From Streptantibioticus ferralitis (GTDB lineage Bacteria; Actinomycetota; Actinomycetes; Streptomycetales; Streptomycetaceae): a stretch of DNA of 64,000 bases. Every line of letters starts with the position of its first letter. Within the stretch, counting starts at the first letter, position 1. The stretch is taken from NCBI RefSeq assembly GCF_029223525.1, contig NZ_JARHTQ010000024.1:1-64000 (forward strand). Reading direction: 5' to 3'. This document shows positions 56,725-64,000 of this stretch, piece by piece. The notes under the pieces were generated by a model. It saw nothing but the letters and a program-made list of their open reading frames with translations, did not search any database and was not told the origin of the DNA. The position numbers and the translations under genes are program-made.

Positions 56725-57699
56725 TCAGCCGCGGGCCACGGCGCGCAGCCGGTCGACCACGTCATCCCGCAGTTCACCGGGGGCCAGGACGACCACATCC
56801 GGGCCGAACTCCACCAGCCAGTCGTCGAGTCCGTGCCCGTACGGGATCTCCAGCTCGTCCCATTCGGCGGCCCGGTCTCCCGGCGCGGGCATCGTCTCCA
56901 CCGCCTTGGCGCGCAGCGGGTATCCGGCGCCGCGCCGCAGCCGGATCCGGGCGGTGGCCGTGGCGCCCTCACCGGCCCAGCTCGCCACGGTCTGCCGTAC
57001 GTCGACGTGGTCGGGCACCTCCGCGGTGAACTCACCGCCGCGCGACCGGATCCGGCCGGTGATCCGGCTGAGCCGGAAGACCCGGCGGGCCGCACGCTCC
57101 CGGTCCCACCCGGCCAGGTACCAGTGGCCGCGCCAGCACTCCAGCGCCCAGGGCTCCACATGCCGCGGCTCGGGGCGTACGGCGTTGGACTTCCGGTAGT
57201 CGAAGGAGACCGGGCGGCGGTCGCGGGCGGCCAGCATCAGCGGCTCGAACGCGGGCTCGTGCGCGGGGATCCGGGGTTCGATCACGCTGTGGCCCTCGGC
57301 TGACTCGTAGCCGGACTCCTCGAACGGCACGCCCGCGGCCCGCAGCTTCTGCAGGGCGCCGCTGGCGGCTCCGGCGAGCCGGGCCTGCTGCCAGACCTTG
57401 GCCGCCAGGCTCAGTGCGGCGGCTTCCTCGGCATCGAGTGCGATCTCGGGGAGGCGGTTGCGGTCCCGGCGGGCGACATAGCCGGTCTCACCGTCGAGGG
57501 CGTCCACCGTCTCGATGACCAGGCCGAGTTCGCGCAGGTCGTCCTTGTCGCGCTCGAACATCCGGTTGAAGGCGTCCTCGGAGGTGATCTCCCGGTAGGC
57601 CTCGACCGATGAGCGCAACTCGCGCTTGCTGAGCGGTCGGCGGGTGTTCATCAGGCACAGTGCCAGGTTCATCAACCGCTCGGCCTTGGCGATGGCCAT
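56725..57699 (-). CDS. pafB: WYL-domain transcriptional regulator, PafB-like
   Basis: A 324-residue partner of the PafC-like protein. The N-terminal helix-turn-helix has AERLMNLALCLMNTRRPLSKRELRSSVEAY; the WYL domain follows (about 140-230, with RRPVSFDYRKS and ALECWRGHWYLAGWDRERAARR), then a WCX domain. It is the first gene of the pafBC-small-protein-tatC set after the FKBP terminator. WYL domains are thought to sense single-stranded DNA. Confidence 0.9.
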   Translation of the reverse strand: MAIAKAERLMNLALCLMNTRRPLSKRELRSSVEAYREITSEDAFNRMFERDKDDLRELGLVIETVDALDGETGYVARRDRNRLPEIALDAEEAAALSLAAKVWQQARLAGAASGALQKLRAAGVPFEESGYESAEGHSVIEPRIPAHEPAFEPLMLAARDRRPVSFDYRKSNAVRPEPRHVEPWALECWRGHWYLAGWDRERAARRVFRLSRITGRIRSRGGEFTAEVPDHVDVRQTVASWAGEGATATARIRLRRGAGYPLRAKAVETMPAPGDRAAEWDELEIPYGHGLDDWLVEFGPDVVVLAPGELRDDVVDRLRAVARG

Positions 57700-57762
57700 C
57701 GACGCACCCCTCCTGTTCTGCTCTCACCGCTGAACCTACCGTTCCAAGGTCGTCACGCAAAA

Positions 57763-57798
57763 GCCGATGGCCCCCGCCGGGCGGCGGGGGCCATCGGC
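57763..57798 (-). terminator. FKBP gene terminator hairpin
   Basis: A perfect 16-bp stem (57763-57778 with 57783-57798) and 4-nt loop, 9 bp beyond the stop of the small FKBP gene, separating it from pafBC. Confidence 0.85.
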
Positions 57799-57806
57799 GC
57801 GGTTCG

Positions 57807-58187
57807 CTACCGGCCCTGAACGGCGACCAGGTCGCAGACGAAGATCAGCGTCTCGCCCGGGGCGATCCGGTCGCCCGCGCCACGGTCACCGTAAGCCAGG
57901 TGCGCCGGGATGATCAGCTGGCGGCGACCGCCGACCTTCATGCCCTGCACGCCCTTGTCCCAGCCGGAGATGACCTGGCCCACACCGAGCTGGAACTCCA
58001 GCGGGTTGCCGCGGTTCCAGCTCGCGTCGAACTCCTCGCCGGTGCTGAAGGCCACGCCCACGTAGTGGACCCTGACGAAGTCGCGCGCCTTCGCCTCCGC
58101 CCCGTCGCCCTCCCAGATGTCCTTGATCTCAAGGTCCGCCGGGGGCTCGCCGCCCGGGAAGTCGATCTCGGGCTTCTCGATGCTCAC
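57807..58187 (-). CDS. FKBP-type peptidyl-prolyl cis-trans isomerase
   Basis: A 126-residue cytosolic FKBP with the core VRVHYVGVAFSTGEEFDASW, GQVISGWDKGVQGMKVGGRRQLIIP and AGDRIAPGETLIFVCDLVAV. It should speed proline isomerisation in folding. The GTG at 58187 has GAGGAG 7 bases upstream; extra codons in the frame are not family-like. It follows a second FKBP gene, separated by 40 bp. Confidence 0.95.
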   Translation of the reverse strand: MSIEKPEIDFPGGEPPADLEIKDIWEGDGAEAKARDFVRVHYVGVAFSTGEEFDASWNRGNPLEFQLGVGQVISGWDKGVQGMKVGGRRQLIIPAHLAYGDRGAGDRIAPGETLIFVCDLVAVQGR

Positions 58188-58227
58188 GTCATTACTCCTC
58201 AGTGCGGTGTGTGCAACCTGCACAGTT

Positions 58228-59217
58228 TTACATTGTCCCGAGGATGTCCATGGAGAAGACCAGGGTCGAGTTGGCCGGCACACCGTTCTGCGGCTGGCTG
58301 CCGAAGGCCTGGTCAGGCGGGAGGACGAGCAGTACGCGACTGCCCACCTTTTTGCCCGTCAGGCCCTGCGAGAGGCCCTTGACCGGGATCTGGTTCAGCG
58401 TCAGCGTGGTGGGCGCGCCCCGCTCGTAGGTGCTGTCGAACTGCTTGGCGCCGTCCCACAGTACGGACTTGTACTGCACGATGACCGTGTCGGTGTTCTT
58501 CACCTGCGGGCCGGTGCCCTCGATGACGTAGTTCGAGACCAGGTTCTTGGGCGCCGTGGTCTTGGGCACGTCGAGCGAGGGCGCCTTGCCGTCGGTGTTG
58601 GTGCCGACCTTGGGCAGGCTGCTGTCGTTCTGCGGCTGCACCGTGCCCTTGGCGCTCGGCGGGGGCGTGACGCCCTTGAGGATGTCGACGACGAAGAAGA
58701 GTGTGGCGTTCGGCGGGATCTGCGGGGGCTGGCCCTGCGCGCCGTAACCGAGGTCCGGCGGGATGGTGATGGTGATCCGGCTGCCGGCCTTCTGTCCTTC
58801 GAGCGCCTGGTCCCAGCCCTTGATGACCTGCCCGGTGCCCACCACCAGGTTGAACGGCTGCTTGCCGAAGCTGGTGTCGAAGGGCGTGTCGGAGTCGTAG
58901 GTCTGCCCCAGGTAGTTCACCTCGGCGAGGGAGCCCTTGGCGAGAGTGGGGCCGCTGCCCTGGCTGATGACGTTGACTTCCAGCTTCTTGGGCGGGGTGC
59001 CCTTGCCCTTGGAGACGGTCGGCTTCTCGCCGAACTTGGCCCCGGCGGTGATCTTCGGCGGGCTGTTCTCGCTGCCGCCGCACGCGACCGCGGTCAGCAC
59101 CAGCAGCGGGATGACCAGGGCGGCAAGCAGCCGCGAGGCGCGGCGCTTGCTTCGTGGGGTGACGGACTCGGGGGCTGCCGCGCCAGGGGTCGGCGGCGGC
59201 GGGGCAATTCGACGCAA
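58228..59217 (-). CDS. Lipoprotein with two FKBP domains
   Basis: A 329-residue exported protein. The N-terminus has a signal (RLLAALVIPLLVLTAVACGG) with the lipobox TAVAC, then two FKBP domains (about 95-180, with KGSLAEVNYLGQTYD...GQVIKGWDQALEGQKAG, and 235-329, with NTDTVIVQYKSVLWDG...GLSQGLTGKKVG). The first is canonical; in the second IPVKGLSQGLTG replaces the usual VIxGWxxGL, so its activity is doubtful. It probably assists folding of secreted proteins. The start reads TTG at 59217. Confidence 0.87.
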   Translation of the reverse strand: MRRIAPPPPTPGAAAPESVTPRSKRRASRLLAALVIPLLVLTAVACGGSENSPPKITAGAKFGEKPTVSKGKGTPPKKLEVNVISQGSGPTLAKGSLAEVNYLGQTYDSDTPFDTSFGKQPFNLVVGTGQVIKGWDQALEGQKAGSRITITIPPDLGYGAQGQPPQIPPNATLFFVVDILKGVTPPPSAKGTVQPQNDSSLPKVGTNTDGKAPSLDVPKTTAPKNLVSNYVIEGTGPQVKNTDTVIVQYKSVLWDGAKQFDSTYERGAPTTLTLNQIPVKGLSQGLTGKKVGSRVLLVLPPDQAFGSQPQNGVPANSTLVFSMDILGTM

Positions 59218-59277
59218 CGTTGCCTCAGTTCATCAATGGATCTTCCGGTGTGCAATGCGGGCCACTCTACGACGCGA

Positions 59278-59312
59278 CCGGGGCCCCGTACGAGAAACGT
59301 ACGGGGCCCCGG
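59278..59312 (-). terminator. pafA terminator hairpin
   Basis: A perfect 15-bp stem (59278-59292 with 59298-59312) with the 5-nt loop AGAAA, 23 bp beyond the pafA stop. Confidence 0.85.
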
Positions 59313-59335
59313 CGTTGCTTTCGGCTGTGTTCTGA

Positions 59336-60697
59336 TCACATTCCGGCAATTAGCTTCTCCACTCGGTCGTCAACCGAGCGGAAGGGGTCCTTGCACAACA
59401 CCGTGCGCTGTGCTTGGTCGTTGAGTTTGAGATGCACCCAGTCAACGGTGAAGTCGCGCCGCTGTTCCTGCGCCCGGCGGATGAACTCACCGCGCAGCCG
59501 CGCCCGAGTGGTTTGCGGTGGCACCGACTTGGCCTCGAAGATCTTCAGATCGTTGCAGATCCGCTTGGCCTGGCCCTTGCGTTCCAGCAGGTAGTACAGA
59601 CCTCGACGACGGTGGATGTCGTGGTATGCGAGGTCTATCTGGGCGATTCGCGGATGCGACATGGTGATGTTGTCGCGGCGTCGGTATCGCTCGATCAGCT
59701 GATACTTCATCACCCAGTCGATCTCGGTGCTGATCGAGGCGAGGTCGCCGCTGGAGATCGCCTCCAGGGTGCGGCCCCACAGTTCGAGGACCTGCTCGGT
59801 GACTCCGGTGCGGATGCCGCGGCGCTCGCAGAAGTCAACGGCCTTGGAGTAGTACTCCTCCTGGATGTCCAGCGCGGAGGCCTCCCGTCCGCTGGCCAGG
59901 CGGACCTTGCGGCGTCCCGTTATGTCGTGGCTCACCTCGCGGATGGCCCGGATCGGGTTCTCCAGCGTGAGGTCGCGCATCACCGTGCCCGCTTCGATCA
60001 TGCGCAGCACGAGGTCGGTGGCGCCGACCTTGAGCAGCATGGTCGTCTCCGACATGTTGGAGTCGCCGACGATGACATGCAGCCGCCGGTAGCGCTCGGC
60101 GTCGGCGTGTGGTTCGTCCCGGGTGTTGATGATCGGACGGGATCGGGTGGTCGCGGAGCTGACGCCCTCCCAGATGTGCTCGGCGCGCTGGCTGACGCAG
60201 TAGACCGCGCCGCGCGGGGTCTGCAGCACCTTGCCAGCGCCGCACAGCAGTTGGCGGGTGACGAGGAACGGGATGAGGATGTCCGCCAGCCGGGAGAATT
60301 CCCCGTGTCTGGCCACCAGATAGTTCTCGTGGCAGCCGTAGGAGTTGCCCGCGGAATCGGTGTTGTTCTTGAACAGATAGACGTCGCCGGCGATCCCCTC
60401 CTCGTGCAGCCTGCGCTCGGCGTCGACCAGCAGCCCTTCCAGAATGCGTTCACCGGCCTTGTCGTGCGTGACCAGTTCGGTGACGCTGTCACACTCCGGA
60501 GTGGCGTACTCCGGGTGCGAACCCACATCGAGATAGAGGCGGGCGCCGTTCTTCAGGAAGACGTTGCTGCTGCGACCCCATGACACGACACGGCGGAAGA
60601 GGTACCGCGCCACCTCGTCCGGCGACAGGCGGCGCTGTCCCCGGAACGTACACGTGACGCCGTACTCGTTCTCCAGCCCGAAAATGCGGCGGTCCAT
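59336..60697 (-). CDS. pafA: Pup--protein ligase
   Basis: A 453-residue glutamine-synthetase-fold ligase that joins the C-terminal Glu of Pup to Lys of target proteins. The N-terminal [18 protein letters not shown] bears the ATP/Mg-binding Glu; the body has [21 protein letters not shown], with the conserved Asp, and [20 protein letters not shown]. The C-terminal domain ends VEKLIAGM. It functions with the proteasome, whose alpha subunit lies at the window's end. Confidence 0.97.
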   Translation of the reverse strand: MDRRIFGLENEYGVTCTFRGQRRLSPDEVARYLFRRVVSWGRSSNVFLKNGARLYLDVGSHPEYATPECDSVTELVTHDKAGERILEGLLVDAERRLHEEGIAGDVYLFKNNTDSAGNSYGCHENYLVARHGEFSRLADILIPFLVTRQLLCGAGKVLQTPRGAVYCVSQRAEHIWEGVSSATTRSRPIINTRDEPHADAERYRRLHVIVGDSNMSETTMLLKVGATDLVLRMIEAGTVMRDLTLENPIRAIREVSHDITGRRKVRLASGREASALDIQEEYYSKAVDFCERRGIRTGVTEQVLELWGRTLEAISSGDLASISTEIDWVMKYQLIERYRRRDNITMSHPRIAQIDLAYHDIHRRRGLYYLLERKGQAKRICNDLKIFEAKSVPPQTTRARLRGEFIRRAQEQRRDFTVDWVHLKLNDQAQRTVLCKDPFRSVDDRVEKLIAGM

Positions 60698-60706
60698 GAG
60701 TGAACA

Positions 60707-61954
60707 TTACGCCCGATGCGTCTCACTGAAACCGGGTTCGGCGGCGTCGATTCGATCATTTTCCCGCCGCTGCCGTGAGATTGGGGCAGCGAGGAACCGG
60801 CCGCCGGCCAGCAGCACCAACAGCGCGACGACCCCACCGGCCCCCGCCACCGCGAACCCAGCCGGAACGCCACCGTACTGCGCGGCGGGTCCGGCGGCCG
60901 CCGCGCCCACCGAGGCGCCCACCCCGAAGGCCGTGACCAGCCAGGAGAACGCCTCGGTCACGGTGCCCGCCGGGGCGTGCCGGTCGACCACGACGAAGGC
61001 ACAGGCCAGGGTTGGCGCAAGGAACACTCCCGACAATCCGGCCAACGCAGTCATACCGGATACACCGGGCACGGTCACCAGCGGTACGTAGGCGACCGCG
61101 AGACACAGCATCAGCATCCGCAGCCGCCGCTCGGGAACGCCGGCCCAGCGCCGCGCCCCGTAGACCACTCCGCCGACCAGCGCTCCGAAGCCCAGCGCGG
61201 AGAGCAGATAGCTGGAGACCATGCCACCGCCGTGCGCGTCGGCGTAAGCGACCGCGGCGACCGCTATCGAACCGAGCGCCACCCCCACGAAGAAGAACGA
61301 GCCGAGCAGCGCGAGCAGTCCGGGCGAGCGCAGCGGACCGAGCCAGTGCGCCTCGCGCTCCTCGGCCCGCCAGCGGCGAGACGGCTCCGCGGTGACCACC
61401 AGGAGCGTTCCGAGGACGCCTATCAGGGAGAGCCCGACCAACGCGGCAGCCGTGGAGGCGGCCGCGACAAGCAGGGTGACGAGCAGTGGCCCGACCGCGT
61501 ACATCACCTCCTGCGCGGCGGCGTCGAGCGCGTACGCGCTGTGCACCTGATCGTCACGGTCCAGCACGCTGGGCCACAGGGCGCGCAGCCCGCCCTCCAG
61601 TGGCGGGGTGGCCACGCCCGCCACGGCCATCGCGGCGCAGGCGAGGGCGAGCGGAGCCGGACCCACCACGGCGAACGCGGTCATCGCGGCAGCGGAGAGC
61701 ACCGCCCCGCCGAGCATCACACCGGCCTGGCCGCGCTTGTCGACCAGACGGCCGAGGGCGGGCTGACCGACAGCGGTACCCAGGCCGTAGACCGCGGACA
61801 GGGCCCCGGCGAGGGTGTAGCTGCCGCCGTGGGCGCGGGTGAACAGTACGACCGCCAACGCCGAGGTGGCGTTCGGCAACCGCCCGACCAGGGTTCCGGT
61901 CAGCAGTCGTATCGCGTACCGCGTGCGCAGCAACTCCAGGTACGCCGTGGCCAT
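60707..61954 (-). CDS. MFS transporter
   Basis: A 415-residue transporter of the major facilitator superfamily with twelve predicted helices. It has the loop motif GRLVDKRGQAGVMLGG between helices 2 and 3. Substrate is not evident; the FTRAHGGSYTLAGALSAVYGLGTAVGQPALGRL pattern is common in drug or metabolite exporters. It starts 9 bp after pafA on the shared strand order and is divergent from a LacI regulator across 124 bp with two TACGTA boxes, so that regulator probably controls it. Confidence 0.88.
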   Translation of the reverse strand: MATAYLELLRTRYAIRLLTGTLVGRLPNATSALAVVLFTRAHGGSYTLAGALSAVYGLGTAVGQPALGRLVDKRGQAGVMLGGAVLSAAAMTAFAVVGPAPLALACAAMAVAGVATPPLEGGLRALWPSVLDRDDQVHSAYALDAAAQEVMYAVGPLLVTLLVAAASTAAALVGLSLIGVLGTLLVVTAEPSRRWRAEEREAHWLGPLRSPGLLALLGSFFFVGVALGSIAVAAVAYADAHGGGMVSSYLLSALGFGALVGGVVYGARRWAGVPERRLRMLMLCLAVAYVPLVTVPGVSGMTALAGLSGVFLAPTLACAFVVVDRHAPAGTVTEAFSWLVTAFGVGASVGAAAAGPAAQYGGVPAGFAVAGAGGVVALLVLLAGGRFLAAPISRQRRENDRIDAAEPGFSETHRA

Positions 61955-61998
61955 ACCATCCCCGTTTCCGTACGGGCGGTCCTTCCGCCCCCGATAGT

Positions 61999-62033
61999 GT
62001 TACGTATAACTTACCCGCCATACGTAGCATGGC
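61999..62033. promoter_or_regulatory. Twin TACGTA operator candidates between MFS and LacI genes
   Basis: GTTACGTATAAC (61999-62010) and GCCATACGTAGCATGGC (62017-62033) each carry a TACGTA core, and the cores start exactly 20 bp apart. Both have flanking dyad symmetry. They lie in the divergent promoter region, fitting two turns of DNA on one face. Autoregulation by the LacI protein is likely. Confidence 0.5.
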
Positions 62034-62078
62034 GCTCTGCGGCGGGTCCAGCCGCGGGACGCAGAAGGGACATGAACG

Positions 62079-63107
62079 GTGACCGGGACCGACCGTCCGA
62101 CATCACGGGATGTCGCACGCGCCGCCGGAGTCTCACAGGCCACGGTGTCGCTGGTACTGGGCGACAAGTGGCGCGGCCGGGTCTCCGAGCGGACGGCCGG
62201 CGCGGTCCGCTCGGCCGCCGCCGAGCTCGGATATCGGCCGAATCTCGCCGCCCGCAACCTCCGGCTGGGCCGGACCAGGACCGCACTGTTGGTGGTGCCC
62301 GCCCTCACCAACGACTACTTCGCCCGGGTCTACACCGGTGCGGCGCGGATCGCGGCGGAGAACGGGTTCGGCGTGGTGCTCTATCCGTCTCCCGAAGGGG
62401 TCGGCCCGGCACCCGACCCCTTCGGTTCGGCTCGGGCGGCCCTGGACGGGGTGATCGCGTCGTCCATGGCAGTCGAGGCGCTGGACGCGATCAGCGGCGA
62501 ATCCGCCGCGGGGACGGCCGGACTGCCGCTGGTCATGCTGGACAGCGAACCGGGGGTGACCGGGGCGGCGGCCACCGTCAACCTCGACATCGCCGACGGT
62601 ATGCGGCAGGTGGTCGGCCATCTGGCCGCGCTGGGACACCGTCGCGTCACGCACATCGCGGCGGCGGTGGACTCCTGGACGTTCCGGGTACGCCGCGACG
62701 CCTTCGACGCCGCCGTCAGCGGCCTTCAGGACGCGGCCCCGGGCCACGAGTCAGCCGGTCTGAGCGTCGACGAGGGGCTACGGGCCGCGCGGCTGGCCCT
62801 CACCGCCCCAGGGCCAAGGCCGACCGCCCTGGTCTGCGACGACGACCTACTGGCCGCGGGGGCCTGCAAGGCGGTACGACGGCTGGGTCTGCGGGTACCG
62901 GAGGATGTCTCGGTCACCGGATTCGACGACCTGGCCCTGGCCACCGCGGTCGAACCGGAGCTCACCACCGTCCGCCTCCCCGCCGACGAGGTGGGCGCCC
63001 GCGGCATGTCCGCCCTACTGGCCACCCTCAACGCCCAGCCCGTCGAGGCCACCGACCTCCCGGTCGAACTGATCATCCGTGGCTCCACCGCCCCGGCGAC
63101 TGCTTGA
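62079..63107 (+). CDS. LacI-family transcriptional regulator
   Basis: A 342-residue regulator. The N-terminal helix-turn-helix is SRDVARAAGVSQATVSLVLGDKWRGRVSE with the hinge at about residue 55. The sugar-binding-protein-like domain begins LLVVPALTNDYFARVYTGAARIA, has VMLDSEPGV, and ends VTGFDDLALATAVEPELTTVRLPADEVG. GTG start; no better ATG is in this frame. It is divergent from the MFS transporter. The effector is unknown. Confidence 0.94.
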   Translation: MTGTDRPTSRDVARAAGVSQATVSLVLGDKWRGRVSERTAGAVRSAAAELGYRPNLAARNLRLGRTRTALLVVPALTNDYFARVYTGAARIAAENGFGVVLYPSPEGVGPAPDPFGSARAALDGVIASSMAVEALDAISGESAAGTAGLPLVMLDSEPGVTGAAATVNLDIADGMRQVVGHLAALGHRRVTHIAAAVDSWTFRVRRDAFDAAVSGLQDAAPGHESAGLSVDEGLRAARLALTAPGPRPTALVCDDDLLAAGACKAVRRLGLRVPEDVSVTGFDDLALATAVEPELTTVRLPADEVGARGMSALLATLNAQPVEATDLPVELIIRGSTAPATA

Positions 63108-63122
63108 GGGCTGCCGGGCCTG

Positions 63123-63487
63123 TCCGGCGGATCTCGCGTTGGGCTTGCGGTGCGTTCGTCACCGCCGCTCCGCGCCGCGGGGGTTGCTCACCGCTGCGGC
63201 GGATCATTTTTTGGGGCAAGCCCCCAAGCCCCCAAGCCCCCAAGCAGGAAAATCCTTGGGGCAGGCCCCCGGCCCCCCGGGTTGGTTGAGGAGGCCCGCG
63301 CCCGGGGGGCTCAGAAGCTCCACCGCTAGGGGGGTTCGGGGGGCTTGCCCCGATACGACCTGCGGCTGAGGACTTCAGAAGTTCCACCGCCGGGGACTTG
63401 GGGGCTCGCCCCCAAAAAATGATCCGCCGCAGCGGCGAGCAGCCGCGACGGCGCGGAGCGGCGGTCACGAACTCACCGCAACCCAAG
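63123..63487. repeat. Inverted-repeat element, copy 3 (convergent lacI/prcA gap)
   Basis: Arms 63138-63228 and 63397-63487 are inverted copies with close to 88 percent identity by eye, including an exact GCTGCGGCGGATCATTTTTT core. The interior has two direct repeats (AGAAGCTCCACCGC at 63313 and AGAAGTTCCACCGC at 63378) and several GGGGC-type words. The boundary TCCGGCGGATC (63123-63133) is shared with copy 1. No gene is credible in this 478-bp gap between the LacI stop and prcA stop. Confidence 0.8.
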
Positions 63488-63585
63488 GCCGAAAGCCCCC
63501 GGACACGCACGCCCGCCGAAGCCGGAAACGCAGCGCGCCGCCCGGTGGGCGTAAGGCCCACGGGCGGCGCGCTGCGTGCGGCGTT

Positions 63586-64000
63586 CTACTCCTGCGACTC
63601 CGTGTCCGCGGAGGCGGAGTCCTCCGTGGACTCCTCGGTCTCCGCGGCGGCCGAGGACTCGGCCGACAGGAGGCGGGTGAGCTGGCGGCCCAGGATGCGG
63701 CGGAACTTGCGCTGTTGGGGGCGGGTGCGGTCCAGGACCGCGACCTCCAACTGCTCGGCGGTGAGCTGCCGTTCACCGCCGTTGTTGTCCCGGCTGAGCG
63801 ACTCCACCGCGAGTCCCAGCGCCTCGGCGAGGGTCATCTCGTCGCGGTGCCGCTGATCGAGGTAGCTGCCGATCTGGTCGGAGTTGCCACCGACGGCGAC
63901 GGCACCGTGCTCGTCGACGATCGAACCGTCGTGCGGCAGGCGGTAGATCTGGTCCTCCTCGGGGGCGGACCCGACCTCCGCGACGATGAGCTCGACCTCG
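63586..64000 (-). CDS. prcA: Proteasome alpha subunit, C-terminal part (cut by window edge)
   Basis: The 138 C-terminal residues of a 20S proteasome alpha subunit. The visible text reads EVELIVAEVGSAPEEDQIYR, then LPHDGSIVDEHGAVAVGGN, SYLDQRHRDEMTLAEALGLA and LTAEQLEVAVLDRTRPQQR. The C-terminal tail is rich in Ser, Ala, Glu and Asp. The gene continues beyond 64000. With pafA it shows that the organism has the Pup-proteasome system; beta subunit and pup should lie just beyond the edge. Confidence 0.95.
   Translation of the reverse strand, partial: EVELIVAEVGSAPEEDQIYRLPHDGSIVDEHGAVAVGGNSDQIGSYLDQRHRDEMTLAEALGLAVESLSRDNNGGERQLTAEQLEVAVLDRTRPQQRKFRRILGRQLTRLLSAESSAAAETEESTEDSASADTESQE

Overview
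The window is chromosomal DNA of a high-GC actinomycete, almost certainly a Streptomyces or close relative in the Streptomycetaceae. The evidence is the third-position GC bias, the many GTG starts, the dense 4-bp ATGA/GTGA overlaps, the Pup-proteasome genes (PafA, PafB/PafC-like WYL proteins, PrcA) and the argCJBDR, pheST, infC-rpmI-rplT and tatC blocks in the order I recall from Streptomyces chromosomes. I see no prophage, insertion sequence, CRISPR array, tRNA, rRNA or secondary-metabolite cluster.

Layout. (1) 1-5044: an OmpR-type two-component system divergent from a ferric-reductase-like membrane flavocytochrome, an exported FMN-binding protein and an ApbE flavin transferase. Together these form a likely flavin-based extracytosolic electron-transfer module. 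(2) 5349-10331: argC-argJ-argB-argD-argR on the minus strand, chained by 4-bp overlaps, with an 89-bp tandem duplication between argC and argJ. (3) 10445-20458: mixed accessory genes. They include MarR and XRE/MmyB-type regulators, a decayed SDR gene, monomeric NADP isocitrate dehydrogenase, DoxX, a histidine phosphatase with a frame-disrupted leader, a GHL10-type hydrolase, 3-hydroxybutyryl-CoA dehydrogenase and a SpoIIE-type phosphatase. (4) 20681-28894: translation genes pheST, a SpoU rRNA methylase, rplT, rpmI and infC (AUC start), with a PAS histidine kinase and a DUF1844 gene. (5) 28924-34314: aquaporin, an SseB-like protein, a solitary type VII secretion mycosin with a membrane partner, and a PLP aldolase-like protein. 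(6) 34904-40087: a glnA4-like gamma-glutamylation catabolic cluster (SDR, ALDH, GS-like ligase, FadR-type regulator, PuuD-like hydrolase), best read as ethanolamine catabolism. (7) 40451-51018: transport and stress genes (TDT exporter, glycine-betaine ABC transporter, siderophore-interacting protein with an iron box, ADP-ribosylglycohydrolase, AlkZ-like winged-helix protein). (8) 51164-64000: Ski2-like helicase, tatC (with no tatA beside it), two small proteins, the WYL pair, two FKBP isomerases, pafA, an MFS/LacI pair and the 3' part of prcA.

The most unusual non-coding feature is a family of three large inverted-repeat elements (about 5050-5345, 34335-34900 and 63120-63490). All lie between convergent genes and share the same boundary and core words. 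Other points of note are candidate operators (11-bp OmpR-type direct repeats, a duplicated AAGGTA-N10-CCATTGG motif, twin TACGTA boxes, a GTGA-N6-TCAC site and a 5+2+5 palindrome before icd), and a short repeat that sits in an intergenic region and also in frame inside a coding gene.
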